This document shows positions 25,342 through 36,176 of a stretch of 64,000 nucleotides of DNA, in pieces. The stretch covers positions 5,648,448 to 5,712,447 of the forward strand of contig CM030935.1 in the NCBI GenBank assembly GCA_018136815.1, read 5' to 3'. The notes beneath the pieces were generated by a model, which was given only the letters and a program-made list of their open reading frames with translations, did not search any database and was not told the DNA's origin. This DNA comes from Isochrysis galbana (Eukaryota > Haptophyta > Isochrysidales > Isochrysidaceae). A program made the position numbers and the translations under genes. Within the stretch, counting starts at the first letter, position 1. Each line of letters begins with the position of its first letter.

Positions 25342-25949
25342 CCCATCCCTCCGCTTTCCGCGCGGCACGCAGACGTCGGAAGTGCAGCCCGTGCGTCCAT
25401 GTGTCCTACGCTACCCACAGTTCATGTCCTTGCTCTCACGGACCATGCTGCTTTTTAAGCCATCGAACGGGGTTCGCCGTCCACATGTGCAGTGGCAATC
25501 GGAGTCCACTCCTCGATGCGGGTCAACTGACGCGGGCAAGAGCATGGAGCACCCCTACCTGCACGCCGGGCCATTCAAGGATTTCACTTGCATTTTAGTA
25601 GCTCTTGTGCCGCCTCCCGGCCACTACAACGCGCTTCAAACTTTTCCCCTCTCCCGGACATTATTTTTGCATCCCTATATATGCGATGCCACTCCATCTA
25701 CCGTCGTACCCTTCATCCAGTCCATTTCAGCTCCTTTTCGTTAGTTGTCTTTCACCCTACTACATCCATGTACTACTTCATATATGCTAGGAAGGCCCAT
25801 TTTGCTTAGTGTATTTCGTGCATTGTGCTTAGAGGTATAAATTTAAATTTTTAACAAATTTTTATGGGTCGCGGCGCAGCAAAGGAACGGGACTAGCGCG
25901 CACACAAGACAGGACTCCCTGCCGCGGCGAGCGCAAGCACCCTTCCCCC
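25342..25949. other. 3' flank, no gene
   Basis: No supported coding region. AT-rich near 25840-25870. A 15-bp sequence (GTGCTTAGAGGTATA) at 25825-25839 recurs as a direct repeat at 26993-27007. Confidence 0.5.
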
Positions 25950-26954
25950 TTATGCCACCCAGCTCTTCACTAGCTTACTACCTGCGCTAGCCGGAGCACC
26001 CCTCCCTCCACACTCAAACAGCCCCCCACGCCAGGATCCTGTTTTGGTCTCGCAGGCAAGGGGGCCTAATGGGAGGGAGAGGAGCAACTCCTCAAAGAGG
26101 AGCTTTGGGGAAGGAGATGTTTGAGTGGGGGCGCTATACCCTTGCGCTAGGCATGGGCAGCGACGCCGCCTCAAGACATGTCCTCCCTCTGGTCTTGAGT
26201 CGAAATTTTTGGTGTTTGGAACCGAGGGCGAGGGGGTTTGTGCTTCTTGGGTTGGTTGTAGTGGGATGAGGGAGTGGGAGAGGGAGTGAAGTGTTGAAAG
26301 AGGGCCCAAGGCAGGGCACTGAGTTGTAGGTACTTGTGGCCCACAAGCGTGGGGTGAAAACGGGAAGTGTATCAACATGTGTCTTGAATTGAAATTTTTG
26401 GTGCTTTGAATAGAGGGCGGGGGGGTTCGCGCTGTTTGGGTTGGTTGAAGTGTGAAGGGGGAGTGGGAGAGGGAGTCTAGTGTTGAAAGAGGGCCCAAGG
26501 CAGGGCACTGAGTGATTGGTACTAGTGGCCCACAAGAGTGGGGTGAAGACGAGAATTGTGTCAACAAGTTGGAAAACAGAGGCATTGGGTGCTCTCCGTA
26601 TGGGGTTGATGGTTGTGAAGTGCCCTCCCATGTTGGGTGCACTGATGGTAGAGGTTTCCACCATGGGGAGGGCAGCTGAGCTACCCTCCCACATGAGGTG
26701 CTCTTGGGGTGGGAAGGTTTCCCACTGTAGGAGGGGGCCTCAAAGACCCCCTGCATGATGCGCAGAGCCATGGTGGCAACCTGTTCGGTGCCAGTGCTCG
26801 CCACCCCGCGCGCTTGCGCGGGTGTGGTTTGGATGGGTTGGATGGGCTTTGAGAGGGCTTTCTGACGAGCCGCCTCGGGCGGCGTGGGGCGTCCCAGGTG
26901 GGGCGCGGTGGCGAGGGTCGCCTGGGGCTCGGGAGCGGTCGCGGCACGCTCCAT
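25950..26954 (-). CDS. Hypothetical repeat-containing ORF
   Basis: An open frame of 334 codons, rich in Pro, Ser and Thr. It contains two copies of a 63-residue repeat (shared QCPALGPLSTL core), encoded by a 189-bp tandem duplication at 26192-26570. No known domain, membrane segment or signal peptide is visible. Frame preservation across a 189-bp unit is compatible with selection but could also be chance, because the unit length is a multiple of three. I cannot assign a function and am unsure it is a real gene. Confidence 0.3.
   Translation of the reverse strand: MERAATAPEPQATLATAPHLGRPTPPEAARQKALSKPIQPIQTTPAQARGVASTGTEQVATMALRIMQGVFEAPSYSGKPSHPKSTSCGRVAQLPSPWWKPLPSVHPTWEGTSQPSTPYGEHPMPLFSNLLTQFSSSPHSCGPLVPITQCPALGPLSTLDSLSHSPFTLQPTQTARTPPPSIQSTKNFNSRHMLIHFPFSPHACGPQVPTTQCPALGPLSTLHSLSHSLIPLQPTQEAQTPSPSVPNTKNFDSRPEGGHVLRRRRCPCLAQGYSAPTQTSPSPKLLFEELLLSLPLGPLACETKTGSWRGGLFECGGRGAPASAGSKLVKSWVA
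26192..26570. repeat. 189-bp tandem duplication
   Basis: Two adjacent diverged copies, 26192-26380 and 26381-26570, each starting GTCTTGA and containing GAGGGCCCAAGGCAGGGCAC. Confidence 0.9.
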
Positions 26955-28780
26955 AGTTCAAACTATAACAATAGTTTTTTCTTGTGCTGCTTGTGCTTAG
27001 AGGTATAGTTGGCTGTACGGTGGACCGGTCGGTAAGGGCTAGATGTACCTCCCTTTCAACTATTGTTATAATAGGGGGCAATGGGGGCGCTCTGCGCCCC
27101 CTACACCGGGCACTAACTTCCCTCCGGGGGGGGCCGACAGTCACTCTCACGCCCTGCCTCTTGGCATGGGCTGAGCACTCAACACTCTGACCCAGACCCC
27201 CAGTGGGCGCGGGTCGAGACTCGCACTCCCAGGCCCACTCGGGCCAGCACTCGTACTCACTCTTCCCCCCCTCTCCTGGTCACCAGGCAGACAGAGGCCT
27301 GCAGGGGGCACACAGGACCGGCGAGGCACGCGAGGGAGAGGCAGGAGGGGCCAGGGGCTGAGCCCCAGCCTCCACTGCCCCCTGTGATGCCTGGCTGGCC
27401 CTCTGGGAGCCCCCTCAGGACCCCTGAGAGCAGGTCGTGGCGCGCGCCATGGGCACGCGCCGCAGGAGAGGGCGAAGAGAGAGTGGAAGAAGGGAGAGCG
27501 GAAATCGTCGGCTCGGCGCCAAACCAATCAAACAACTGATCAAACAACGTAGAAGTCTAGCTCAGACAGAGCTAAGCACAAGCCCCCGAACACACCCCAA
27601 GACACACGAGCAACATAAGGTCGATCGGGAAAAAGTGCCACATGTGAAAAGTACAACAGGCCTGCCCTGAACACGCGTCCGTAACCAGGCCCATGGTAGT
27701 GTACCAGGGCCGCACCCCCGACACCGAAGACAAAGGAATGAGGGGGGGAAGGAGAGGAAGTGGAGGGAGGGGATGAAAAGGGCGATGTCCGCTATGTGGA
27801 GGTAGAGACCGAGTAGCGATAGGTGTGTAGCCCTGAATCTTCAGATCTTTTTTTTTTCTTCTTCCTTTCCGTTCTGTCTAAGTCGCCGGCCCCGTTTCAT
27901 CCCTCTTTCTTTCCCGCGTGTTCCCCCCCCCCCCCGCGCGTGTCTTTTCTCTCTCGGTGTCCTTCGTACGCTCTGCGCCACCGCACGAGCGCCCCTGTGC
28001 TCCTCCTCGTGTACCTCCTGTCCCCGTCCTCGTCCCACGCGACTGCATGCCAACTGAGGCCACCCGCTCGTCCTCAGCTCCCTCGTCGCGTGCCTCCCTC
28101 GCCCCTGGTAGCCCGCGCCCCATGCTTCCTAGGAACTGTATCACACATGTTACAGACACCAGCCCCACTTCCTCTGCACACAACACAGCCACAGCCTCAC
28201 TCCTTCCCTCACATGGTAGCGGAGGCGTGTCGACCACGCCTTCCAACCCACACCCGTCCTTCCTCGCTTCCCACATCACCCTCGACCCCCTTGCTTCCAG
28301 CTCGCCAGCTCCGACCACCCACAACCCCTTCCAGCCATCCCATCCATCCCAACCATTCAAGCCACCTCAACCATCTCAAGCCCCCCACCCGACCCACTAC
28401 CGACCGGCCGCACCCAAGCCGCATCGTCCGAGCGAGCATGGCCTCGCACCTGGCGCCTCCCTCGCTTTCCCGGTCTCCCCCGGCTGCCTCCTTCCCGCCC
28501 CACCACCCCCACACCCACCAACCTATCAAACCTCCTTCCCCTTCCAGGCCCACACGCCCACGACCCACGATCAATTCAAAGCCGCATACGGCGACAAACT
28601 TCAAGCTACCCTATCGGGCGCCGCGGCGTATCCAACGTTCTCCGTCCGGCAGGTATGCCGCGCATTCTTCCGTGGTGTACATATCCCCCGTATCCGGGTT
28701 AATAGTATTATGCACGATAACCGTCTGTAGCTTCATGGGGCCAAACAACAAACAATAGACAATAGACAATAACAATAAAT
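26955..28780. other. Intergenic with inverted AT repeats and a dispersed repeat
   Basis: An AACTATAACAATAG sequence (26961 on) and its near-complement (27058 on) could form a stem across about 110 bp. 27691-27856 is a dispersed repeat. The long pyrimidine-rich frames at 27823-28758 read as Ser/Pro/His-rich sequence in two frames; I see no domain and do not call a gene. Confidence 0.45.
27691..27856 (+). repeat. Dispersed repeat, copy 1
   Basis: About 165 bp closely matching the reverse complement of 36582-36752, sharing CAGGGCCGCACCCCCGACAC and TAGCCCTGAATCTTCAGATC and ending in a T run. A more diverged third copy in direct orientation is at 57841-57950. Confidence 0.85.
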
Positions 28781-28864
28781 AGACTTCTTCATGTGCAAGT
28801 TCTAAGTTCTATCGCCTCCTCCCGCCCTGCGAGCGCCTCCGCCGACGACTCGCGCAGGAGAGTG

Positions 28865-28866
<2 letters not shown>

Positions 28867-28941
<75 letters not shown>

Positions 28942-28956
28942 CCTCCCTCCCTCCCT

Positions 28957-29046
<90 letters not shown>

Positions 29047-29080
29047 CCCTCTCTTCCTCTGCCTCGCTTCCTCCCCGTTG
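28867..29080 (+). repeat. Long CT microsatellite upstream of the EF-hand gene
   Basis: About 190 bp of nearly pure CT dinucleotides with a CCCT interruption at 28936-28966. It lies 75-290 bp upstream of the ATG at 29156, on the sense strand. It translates as Ser-Leu repeats in one frame, which I treat as non-coding. Confidence 0.85.
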
Positions 29081-29155
29081 CCCTTTCGGCGCTTTCCCTT
29101 TGCCGCTCTGGTCCGGGACAGGGCGCACGTGTCCGAGCCGTGCGGAGAGCTGCCG

Positions 29156-30619
29156 ATGGGCGTCTTCTGGCGCATTCCGCCGCCCCCACCGCCACCGCCT
29201 CTGCCACCACTCTTCCGGCTGTGGGCAAGCCTGACAGAACAGGCGGACGAACTTGGCGCGAGCGGGCTGATCATTGGCTTTGGTCTTGCGCTCTTACCAC
29301 TCCTCGCGCTTCGCGTCGGCCTCGCCCACTCACTCGTGCGCCTGTTCTCTACCTTTGCCTCTGCCTTCTTCTCCTCCTCCAAGGCCAAAGCCGAGAATGA
29401 GAAGGACGAGGAGGACGACAGCGACGACAGCGACGACGATGAGAGCGTGCTGCGCATCGCTCTCGCACGACTTCGTAGCCTGCGCTTTTCGCCATCAGAA
29501 CTGGTTGGCTCGGTCGTGTCGCAGCTAGGCCAGACCGCCTTCCTCATCACCTCCTCCTTTGTCGCGCTCGTCGCCGTGACGCTACAGGCGCTCTCGCAGC
29601 GCTCGCGCACTGTCGGCAAGACATCGAGGGTCGTCCAGCAGATTGAACAGCACGCGAGTGGGTTGCTTGCCACCGCCAAGGCCAAGGTGGAGGCGTGCTC
29701 ACTTGGCGCGATGGCGCGGCAGGCCTTCCGGGATGCTGACATCTCGGGCGACGGCTCGGTCGACTCTGCTGAGGTGTACGCCGTCGTGCTCGGACTCTAC
29801 CTGCAGATTGGCACGCTCGCCAAGGTGACGCCTCCTGAGCGTGCGCATGTGCTCAAACTCGCTGCCAAGTTTGACATGGACGGCTCCGGACTGCTCGCTG
29901 AGGACGAATTTATCCTCTTCGTTACCGTCCTCTTCGAGAACGTTGCGGCACGCGTCGCGGCGCAAGTCTTGCTTGCCGGCCTCCTCTCGCCGTATCTCGC
30001 CAGCATGGCCGTCGCCTACGCCGCCGCCAAGCCGCACTTTGTCCGCGCTGCCACGCAAATGGTCCCACAGGTGAGATCACAGGGCAGCGCGATAGACGAG
30101 CAGAACCTACCTCCTCCACATAACGGGCCGTCTTGTGCTGTTGCATTTGTGTTGCGTGCCACCAAGCCACTGCTCCTCCCGCCGCGCCCATTAGATGGCC
30201 AAGCCGTATTTCGGACGCGCTGCCGCTGAGACTACGCTCACCGCCTCACTCGTCGCGCTCCTCGTCCCCTTCACGCTCTCGCTGATCGATGAGGTGTGCG
30301 CCTGCTCTGCATCCTGCCGGGCGTGAAAATCAACTACAAGGGCGGTCACAGCTCAAGATATATCTATCTTGTACAAGCCTAGGGTAACCAGCGTACCCCG
30401 ACGAAGAATGCACGGACCTTGCTGCACAATGGTCCCGGCGCGCGTCGTCTATGCTGACCTTACCCGCCTACTCCTGGTCGTGCCCAGATTTTCGTGCGCC
30501 GGGCCGCTGCCAAGACGGCCCGCGAGATGCACCGCCGGAAGAAGGCAGCCGCAGCTAGCCGAGGTCGAGTGCCTCAAAAGCATACGAACGCCGTGGCGAT
30601 TGGGTGCAGCACGATGTGA
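29156..30619 (+). CDS. EF-hand membrane protein
   Basis: Three exons: 29156-30070, 30195-30293, 30488-30619; about 381 residues. Two canonical EF-hand loops are visible: DISGDGSVDSAE (about residues 197-208) and DMDGSGLLAEDE (about 240-251), so a Ca2+-binding pair is likely. Hydrophobic segments occur before them (LIIGFGLALLPLLAL, FLITSSFVALVAVTL) and after them (VLLAGLLSPYLASMAVAYA, and LVALLVPFTLSLI in exon 2), giving about four membrane helices. An acidic Glu/Asp stretch (about residues 80-98) separates the first two. The last exon is basic and ends at TGA 30617-30619. The start at 29156 was chosen because upstream in-frame sequence is only CT-repeat Ser-Leu. Function is unknown; a Ca2+-regulated membrane protein is inferred. 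Confidence 0.75.
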
Positions 30620-31030
30620 TGCGGCTAGAGCTTGACCATGAATGTGATTCCGCAGGCCCTCGCATCGTGCAATTGCACGCTATGTGGCTCAGTTGGCAGC
30701 TCGGCAACTGTGCAGTAGTAGCTATGGTCATGCTCAAACAAAAGTGTTTCAAGGTTGGGTAATGGCACAAAGAACATCAGCTTACATCGGGCTTTGCGTG
30801 CCTGCACCGTTCTGCGTCGGGCCTATTGCTGGGTCTGCTGCAATTCACCGGAGCTGCTACCGTCTAGGCACAAAGAAGTCACGTTGGTTTCTCGTTCTTG
30901 TTTGTATTCCGTAGTAGGAGTTTGGTCCAACTACACGGACGAGCGCCTAGGGTGAGCAGAATATCAACCTATTCTTATATAAACCTTTTAATATTCTTAC
31001 CACACTCGCGGCGAATGGAACCGCTACCTA

Positions 31031-31648
31031 CTACACGTAGTACGTAGCATACTTTCTATACCCCCACTCCCCCGGCCCTTCTCCCCCTGCCATCAAGCGG
31101 CTCCCGCCGTACACTGCTAGGGGGATAGGGGTGCAAGGGCTTAGATATCGTCCGGTGGCCCGCGCCCCCCCCCGGTGATCTTTCCCCCCCTTCCTCCTCT
31201 GTCTTCGAGTGGGCGGCCGACTTATCCTGTAAACAGGATCGGGAGTTACCAATTTTTCGGTGGGCGGGCAGCTCTCGCTCCGCCCACCCCCTTCTCCGCG
31301 CTCTCTCTCCCCTCTCCTGCGGCACGCGCGATGGCGCGCCTGCGGCAGGCCTCCAGCTGCCCTCTGGCGACCCCTAGAGGCTCCTGGAGGCCAGCTCAGG
31401 GGACCAACATACGAATGCCCGCAGAAGAGGCAGCACTTGGCGCGCACGACCTTCGCGCGGCCGGCTGCCTCCTCAATTGTGGACCACTCGAGGGCGCTGC
31501 CCTCGAGTGTGTCAACCTCCTCAGTCCCCCAAGCTGAGGCTGCTCGGGCGGTGGCTGGGGCAACAGCCAGTGCCATGTCGTCACTGGCCATCGCCAGAGA
31601 GAGAGAGAGACGAAGGAACGCCTGATGTGCAGTGAATACAATGGGCAA
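31031..31648 (-). pseudogene. Possible BED-type zinc-finger ORF remnant
   Basis: A 205-codon frame whose first about 75 residues contain CCLFCGHSY, recalling the first half of a BED zinc finger in hAT-type transposases. No clear distal His/Cys pair or transposase core follows, and the rest is Arg/Gly-rich low complexity. If related to a transposon, it is only a fragment. Confidence 0.22.
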
Positions 31649-31834
31649 AATTACGTATATATAAAAGTACAGACATTAGCGGGAAGAGGGGGGTGATGGA
31701 GAGGCTTCCCGCGCCACCTCGTCCTCGCGCCAAAAGTTTTTTTAATGGTTGTGTTATTGACCTTGTCAGCTTTGTTTTTGCCCCCACCTGATACCCCTTT
31801 GTCAGGTCTAAAGGACCTGATATCATGACATCAG

Positions 31835-31870
31835 GACCTCATATCAGCCTGATGTCAAGGTGCGGGCCAT
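31835..31870. repeat. Short hairpin
   Basis: TGACATCAGG and CCTGATGTCA form a perfect 10-bp stem separated by about 12 nt; nearby GACCTGATATC/GATATCAGG-like sequence extends the symmetry. Confidence 0.6.
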
Positions 31871-32449
31871 CAAAAGTCCCGGTGCACCACCCAAATTAGG
31901 GAGAAATTATATCCCCACATACATACATATTATTAATTACTAGGATATTTGACCCCCCTCTCTCCGCGCCTCGTGATCACCCATTGTCGCCCCCGTTGCC
32001 GCCGCCTCCCTTGACTCCTCCGCCATCTCCTCCGCCTCCCTTATTCCCTCCTAGTGCTCCACCACCGTTGCTGCCACCACCCTCTTTGCCTCCCTCGCCA
32101 CCACGCCCACCACCGCGGGCGCCTCCTTCCCCACCCCTGTCGCGCGCTCCTCGAGGCGTCCCGAGTGACCCTGTCCGAGCTCATGCACATCGTCGCCCTC
32201 TCGTGCGCATGCGCGTACAAGAGGTGCTGTCATGCCTTGACCTTCCTCTCTTCTTGCCAGGGAGAAGGAGGCGAAGGAGGGGGCTGGGGCGCTGGGCGAA
32301 TGGGGGGAGTGGGGGGAGAGGGGGCGAGGGGCACTGGGTGGCGGCGGCTAGGGGAGGGCTCGGCGGCTGGGGGAGGGCTCGGCGGTTGGGGAGGGGGGGG
32401 GGGGGGGTCGGCGGGGGTCGAGAATAATCATACCGTCAGGGGGCCCAAC

Positions 32450-32628
32450 CTTTTCACAAGCCGTGTGACCTTTTCACAAGCCGCTCCCTTCCCTCCCCTC
32501 CCTGGGGGGGGGGGGGCAGTAGAAGTCACAAGTGTAAAACGGGGACGGTAGAAGTCCCGCGCCTTGGGGGGGGGGGCAGTAGAAGTCACAAGTGCAAAAC
32601 GGGGACGGTAGAAGTCCCGCGCCTTTCC
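32450..32628. repeat. Short tandem duplications
   Basis: CCTTTTCACAAGCCG occurs twice (32450-32485). A unit of about 66 bp that includes a G run, CAGTAGAAGTCACAAGTG and CGGTAGAAGTCCCGCGCC then repeats twice. Confidence 0.8.
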
Positions 32629-32795
32629 CATCACTGCGGGATTATGTGGGAGAACGCAAGGAAGGGATCTCGGCTGCATGCGGGCGCGGAGAGCGGAGAG
32701 AGAGAGGAGAGGGAAGAGCGGGGCGCCAGGAGGGAAGACACGTTCTAAGAATAGAGCGTGTCGTGGGGCATGGAGGGCGTTCGAGCGTTCCCCCA
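32625..32795 (-). repeat. Hairpin-bearing dispersed repeat, inverted copy
   Basis: The reverse complement carries GACACGCTCTATTCTT and GCATGCAG...GATCCCTTCCTT in the same order as 3909-4110, with substitutions in one stem arm. Confidence 0.6.
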
Positions 32796-32918
32796 AACGC
32801 AACAAGCCCTGTTTGACCGCCCTACCTCTACCTCCTGACCCGCGCACATTGAGGGTCTAGGTCTAGGTCAGGATGGTGAGTGCTTAGCTCATGCCAGAAA
32901 GCAGAGGCTGAGGTTGAC

Positions 32919-32960
32919 CGACGGCGACGGACGGACCCCCGACGGCGACGGACGGACCCC
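32919..32960 (+). repeat. Two-copy tandem repeat of about 21 bp
   Basis: Two perfect adjacent copies of CGACGGCGACGGACGGACCC. Confidence 0.9.
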
Positions 32961-33584
32961 CGGAGGGGAGTTGGAGCCCGGGTCCCGGGTGGGAGGGCAC
33001 GAGGCGCCTCGCCCATGTGACCATGTGAACTAAGTAGTAGTAGTATAAACTTAGTTGGTGCGCGCCGCCCTTGAGGGCTGAGGTCCGAGGTCCGCCGTTG
33101 CGCATTCGGAGTCAAGCCGTGGCCCGGCGGGGTAGTACAAGGCTAGTGGCGGTGGCTGCACTCATTCTCATATAAAATACTAGAAGAAATGAATAGCGCC
33201 TAGTCGATTGAGAATGCACTCACAATGCTATAGTTCGCAGTTTAGTCCGTGTCACACGGTGGACCACCTGTAGTGGGCTGCATGGCACGGTGCCATGTGC
33301 GTGCATAGGCGGGCCCATCATGCACCAGCAAGCATGGTGGAGGTCGGAAAGACTGGTTATCTCCCACAAGCCCATCACGCACAGTACTCGCTACGTCCCG
33401 GACGATGCATGCTGGTCACCTGCGAGTTGCGTAACAATAGTGAGGGCAGGCCACACGCATGCGACGAGGCCTGCGGAGACCAAAATGACGTCGAGCCCCA
33501 CCTATGCGCGAGTCGTTGCGGAGGCTGTGAGAACACACGTGCCCATGCGGCCGTAGGAATGCGACGGTGCAACACACTCAATTC

Positions 33585-35311
33585 TCACGAGTTGAGCGAA
33601 GGCGCGCGTGGTGCCATCAGCAACGCGCGCCATTCGCGCGGTACCGCAATGGCTGTAGGTGAAAGTTTTAGCAGAGGAGCACACCTTGGCCATCCGTCTG
33701 CACGGGCTTCGCTCACGCATAGCCACCATGCGTAAGTGAATCAGCGGCGGCAACAATTGCGCATAAAAGCCTGTGAGGCAACCGATGAGCCCGGCGAGCA
33801 GCCCAAATTCGCGAATCACGGAGGCGATGGTCGTCGTGCCTAACAAGAGGAACGAACGCAGCACATCTTCGGCGAAGGTCGGCGCGCGCTCAGAGATGAA
33901 GATCGGCTTCACGATAGCCACCAACGGGAGGAAGACGAGAGGCACCTAGTGACGCGTTGGTGGGTGAGGTGAGCCGCCATGAGGCCCGGGCGGCAGCACA
34001 AGGCGGGTGTGGTGGTGAAGGGCTGCGCGCGTTGGCGCCCTACCGAGAGGACGGCCACCGTCGCGGAGCAGACGTAGACCACCTGCGCGATGAGCGTGGA
34101 CGCGTCCAAATTGAGCAGGATGAGCTGCTTCACGCCGGCGCGCCAAAATAGTGCCGCGCCGCCCACACCGATGGCGAGGTAGGTGCAAGTAACGACGATG
34201 GAGGCGATGGCAAGAGCAGCAGGCGCGCGCTCCGGCCGCGCCATAGAGTCCCGCACCGGCAGCACGATGACCTGAGGCGCAGGGATACCCGGTGGGGTCA
34301 GGGGTGGGTGGGGTTGTGGTGCGGTGCCACCCGCCCAGCCACGGGAGCGTCGCTGCTGCACATCCGCGCATGGCGCCACGCATTCGCTTGGCAGTCCCCC
34401 CCTCCTCCCTCGCACGCGTGCGGGCGCACCTGGTATCCAAATGAGAAAGCGGCGACACCGATGAAGTCGGCGAAGGCGGTCTCAGACGGCATTCGGCGGA
34501 GCGTCGATGGAAGCGCGGGCATGCCGTAGTCGGACACGCCGTAGAAGGCGACTGCCACCAGCCCAAGGAAGAGCACGAGCAGCGCAATCGCAGAGAGAAT
34601 TGCGATGCCGTGGAAGCTGCGCTGGAGCAGGAGCGGCCAAAGCAGCAGGCCCGAAATAATGGCGCACAGCGCGTGGGGGATCGGCGTGATGGACGCGATC
34701 AGCATCGCCGCCTGCAGCTGGAACGAGACGCACACTCCCAACAGCACGACGAGGAGTGCCCCCTCGAGCAGCGCCACGCCGAGCGTGCCGAGCGTCCGCC
34801 TGGCGAGGTCGGAGAAGGATCCAGAGGGCGCACACTCGAGCAGCTGCCACGCCGTGTAGGCATTCCAGAGCGCGAGCGCCACGAGCGCCGGAGCGGCGAG
34901 CGCGCCTCCCTGCACAGTTGCCCATGGGAGCGCCATCGTGCCGGCTCCCACGCTCACCTTGACGAGAGAAAGGGCGGCGCCATAAAAGCCGAGGCGCGGC
35001 TCGTCGAGGTCGGGCGGGAGCGGCACGCCCTGCACTCCCCCCGCCCCAGCCGCCGGCGCCGCAGCGAGAGAGCGCGGCAGCGAGCGGAGTGAGGAGAGAG
35101 AAACAGAGCGAAGAGAGTGGTCTCTGAATGCCGGCAGCTTCTCATCTGCCCCTACTGCGCGGCCTCCCTCGAGCGCGAGGGCAGAGAGGTGGCCGAGCAG
35201 CGAGTCGGGACGCGAGAGCGCGCGGAGCTCGTCGTAAGCGTCGGCCACGGCGCGAGGAGAGCCAGGGCCGCCCAGCAGAGCCGCCGAGAGTGGCGACCCC
35301 GACGGGTCCAT
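33585..35311 (-). CDS. AAAP-family amino-acid transporter
   Basis: Four exons: 34430-35311, 34044-34271, 33717-33945, 33585-33652; about 468 residues. After a Ser/Leu-rich cytosolic N-terminus of about 105 residues, the protein shows the family start SLVKVSVGAGTMALPWA, then about 10-11 hydrophobic helices and FADFIGVAAFSFGYQ, typical of the amino acid/auxin permease (SLC32/36/38) superfamily. H+- or Na+-coupled amino-acid transport is therefore the family expectation; the substrate cannot be read from the sequence. The start ATG (35309-35311) follows a sense-strand CT tract. Introns are 158, 98 and 64 bp; the final exon is inferred from a GTGAGC donor, a TTTCACCTACAG acceptor and matching phase, and is the least certain part. 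The gene is divergent from the small membrane protein at 35547. Confidence 0.82.
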
Positions 35312-35546
35312 TGACGCCGGCCGTGCAGAAGAGAGAGGGAGGGAGCGAGAGAATCCGAGGAGAGAAGAAGAAGAGAGAGAGAGAGAGCGGGGCGGGGGCG
35401 GAGACGGAAGTGAGAGAAAGAGGAGAGAGAGAGAGAGAGAGAGAAGAGATGGATGGATCACGGTGTGACCTGAGAGCTCCTCGTACATGAACTCTTCGTA
35501 CGGAGGGGCAAGCGAGTAAAAGGTTATTTTGGTCAGTACGGAATAA
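35312..35546. promoter_or_regulatory. Bidirectional intergenic promoter
   Basis: Only 235 bp separate the start codons of two divergent genes. The segment holds a GA tract (35325-35450; CT on the AAAP sense strand) and an AT-richer half next to the plus-strand gene. No TATA box is obvious. Shared regulation is inferred from spacing. Confidence 0.45.
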
Positions 35547-36176
35547 ATGGAAAGAGTGCACAAGACGGAGTCGCGCGGCGAGCGCCGCTCGATGGCGAAC
35601 ACGCTGGGCCTCTCGCTCTGCCTCGTCTGCGTGCTACTGCTGCCGCTGTGGCTGCAGCAGATCTTTGCGGACGATGCTGGGCTACTGGCGATTGGAGGGG
35701 GACGTCTCACCCACGAGCACGTCTTCGGCGGTCGCCGAGAGCCCGGCTACCCTCCGATCCTCTTCCACTGCCTTGCCTACTCGGGTGAGCACCCCTCTCT
35801 CGCTTGCTCACTCGCTCTCTCCCTCACTGACTCACCCACTCCCTCTCCCTCTCTCCGATGCCCAAGAGCCTAGAATGTTACGGCGCGCTTCTCCTCGTCG
35901 ATTCCCCGCTTCACGCTGCAGCGCTGTGGCCTCTCAGGTGTACTGGGCATCCACCTCATGGCATTGTCACTTTACGTTGCATTCCGTGGCTCAGATACGG
36001 CGAGAGTCTTCGTCGGTCTGCTCACCCTCTCCTTACTCGGCAGCCTCCTTGCACTCCAGTGGTCACACCCGTGGCACGGCGAGCCACCAGCCAGCTGGGA
36101 AGAGATGCCGGTCCCGCTCTTGCTTACGATGATTGCGGCCGTCACGCTCGGCACGATCCTCGACACGTCGCCATGA
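35547..36176 (+). CDS. Small multi-pass membrane protein
   Basis: Two exons (35547-35784 and 35938-36176) joined by a phase-1 intron of 153 bp with GTGAGC donor and TCTCAG acceptor; 158 residues. Hydrophobic segments: LGLSLCLVCVLLLPLWL (signal-anchor like), a second around ILFHCLAYSG-VLGIHLMALSLY that is completed only by splicing, VFVGLLTLSLLGSLLAL, and PLLLTMIAAVTLGTIL, so about four helices. Alternative ATG at 35592. I do not recognise the family. Its tight divergent pairing with an amino-acid permease could mean co-regulation. Confidence 0.6.

Larger units (their letters stand above)
30620..33584. other. Repeat-rich intergenic region
   Basis: No well-supported gene. It contains a possible zinc-finger ORF remnant (31031-31648, minus), a 10-bp hairpin near 31840-31870, short tandem duplications at 32450-32628, a 20-bp tandem at 32919-32960 and a dispersed repeat at 32625-32795. 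CTTTTAATATTCT near 30986 recurs near 36422. Confidence 0.5.

Noticed and set aside
27823-28758. 311-codon Ser/Pro/His-rich frame
   Set aside because: Pyrimidine-rich DNA is open in two frames here with similar composition; no motif, splice pattern or family support.
28793-29155. In-frame extension of the EF-hand protein through the CT tract
   Set aside because: It would add about 120 residues, mostly Ser-Leu repeat; the ATG at 29156 is more plausible.
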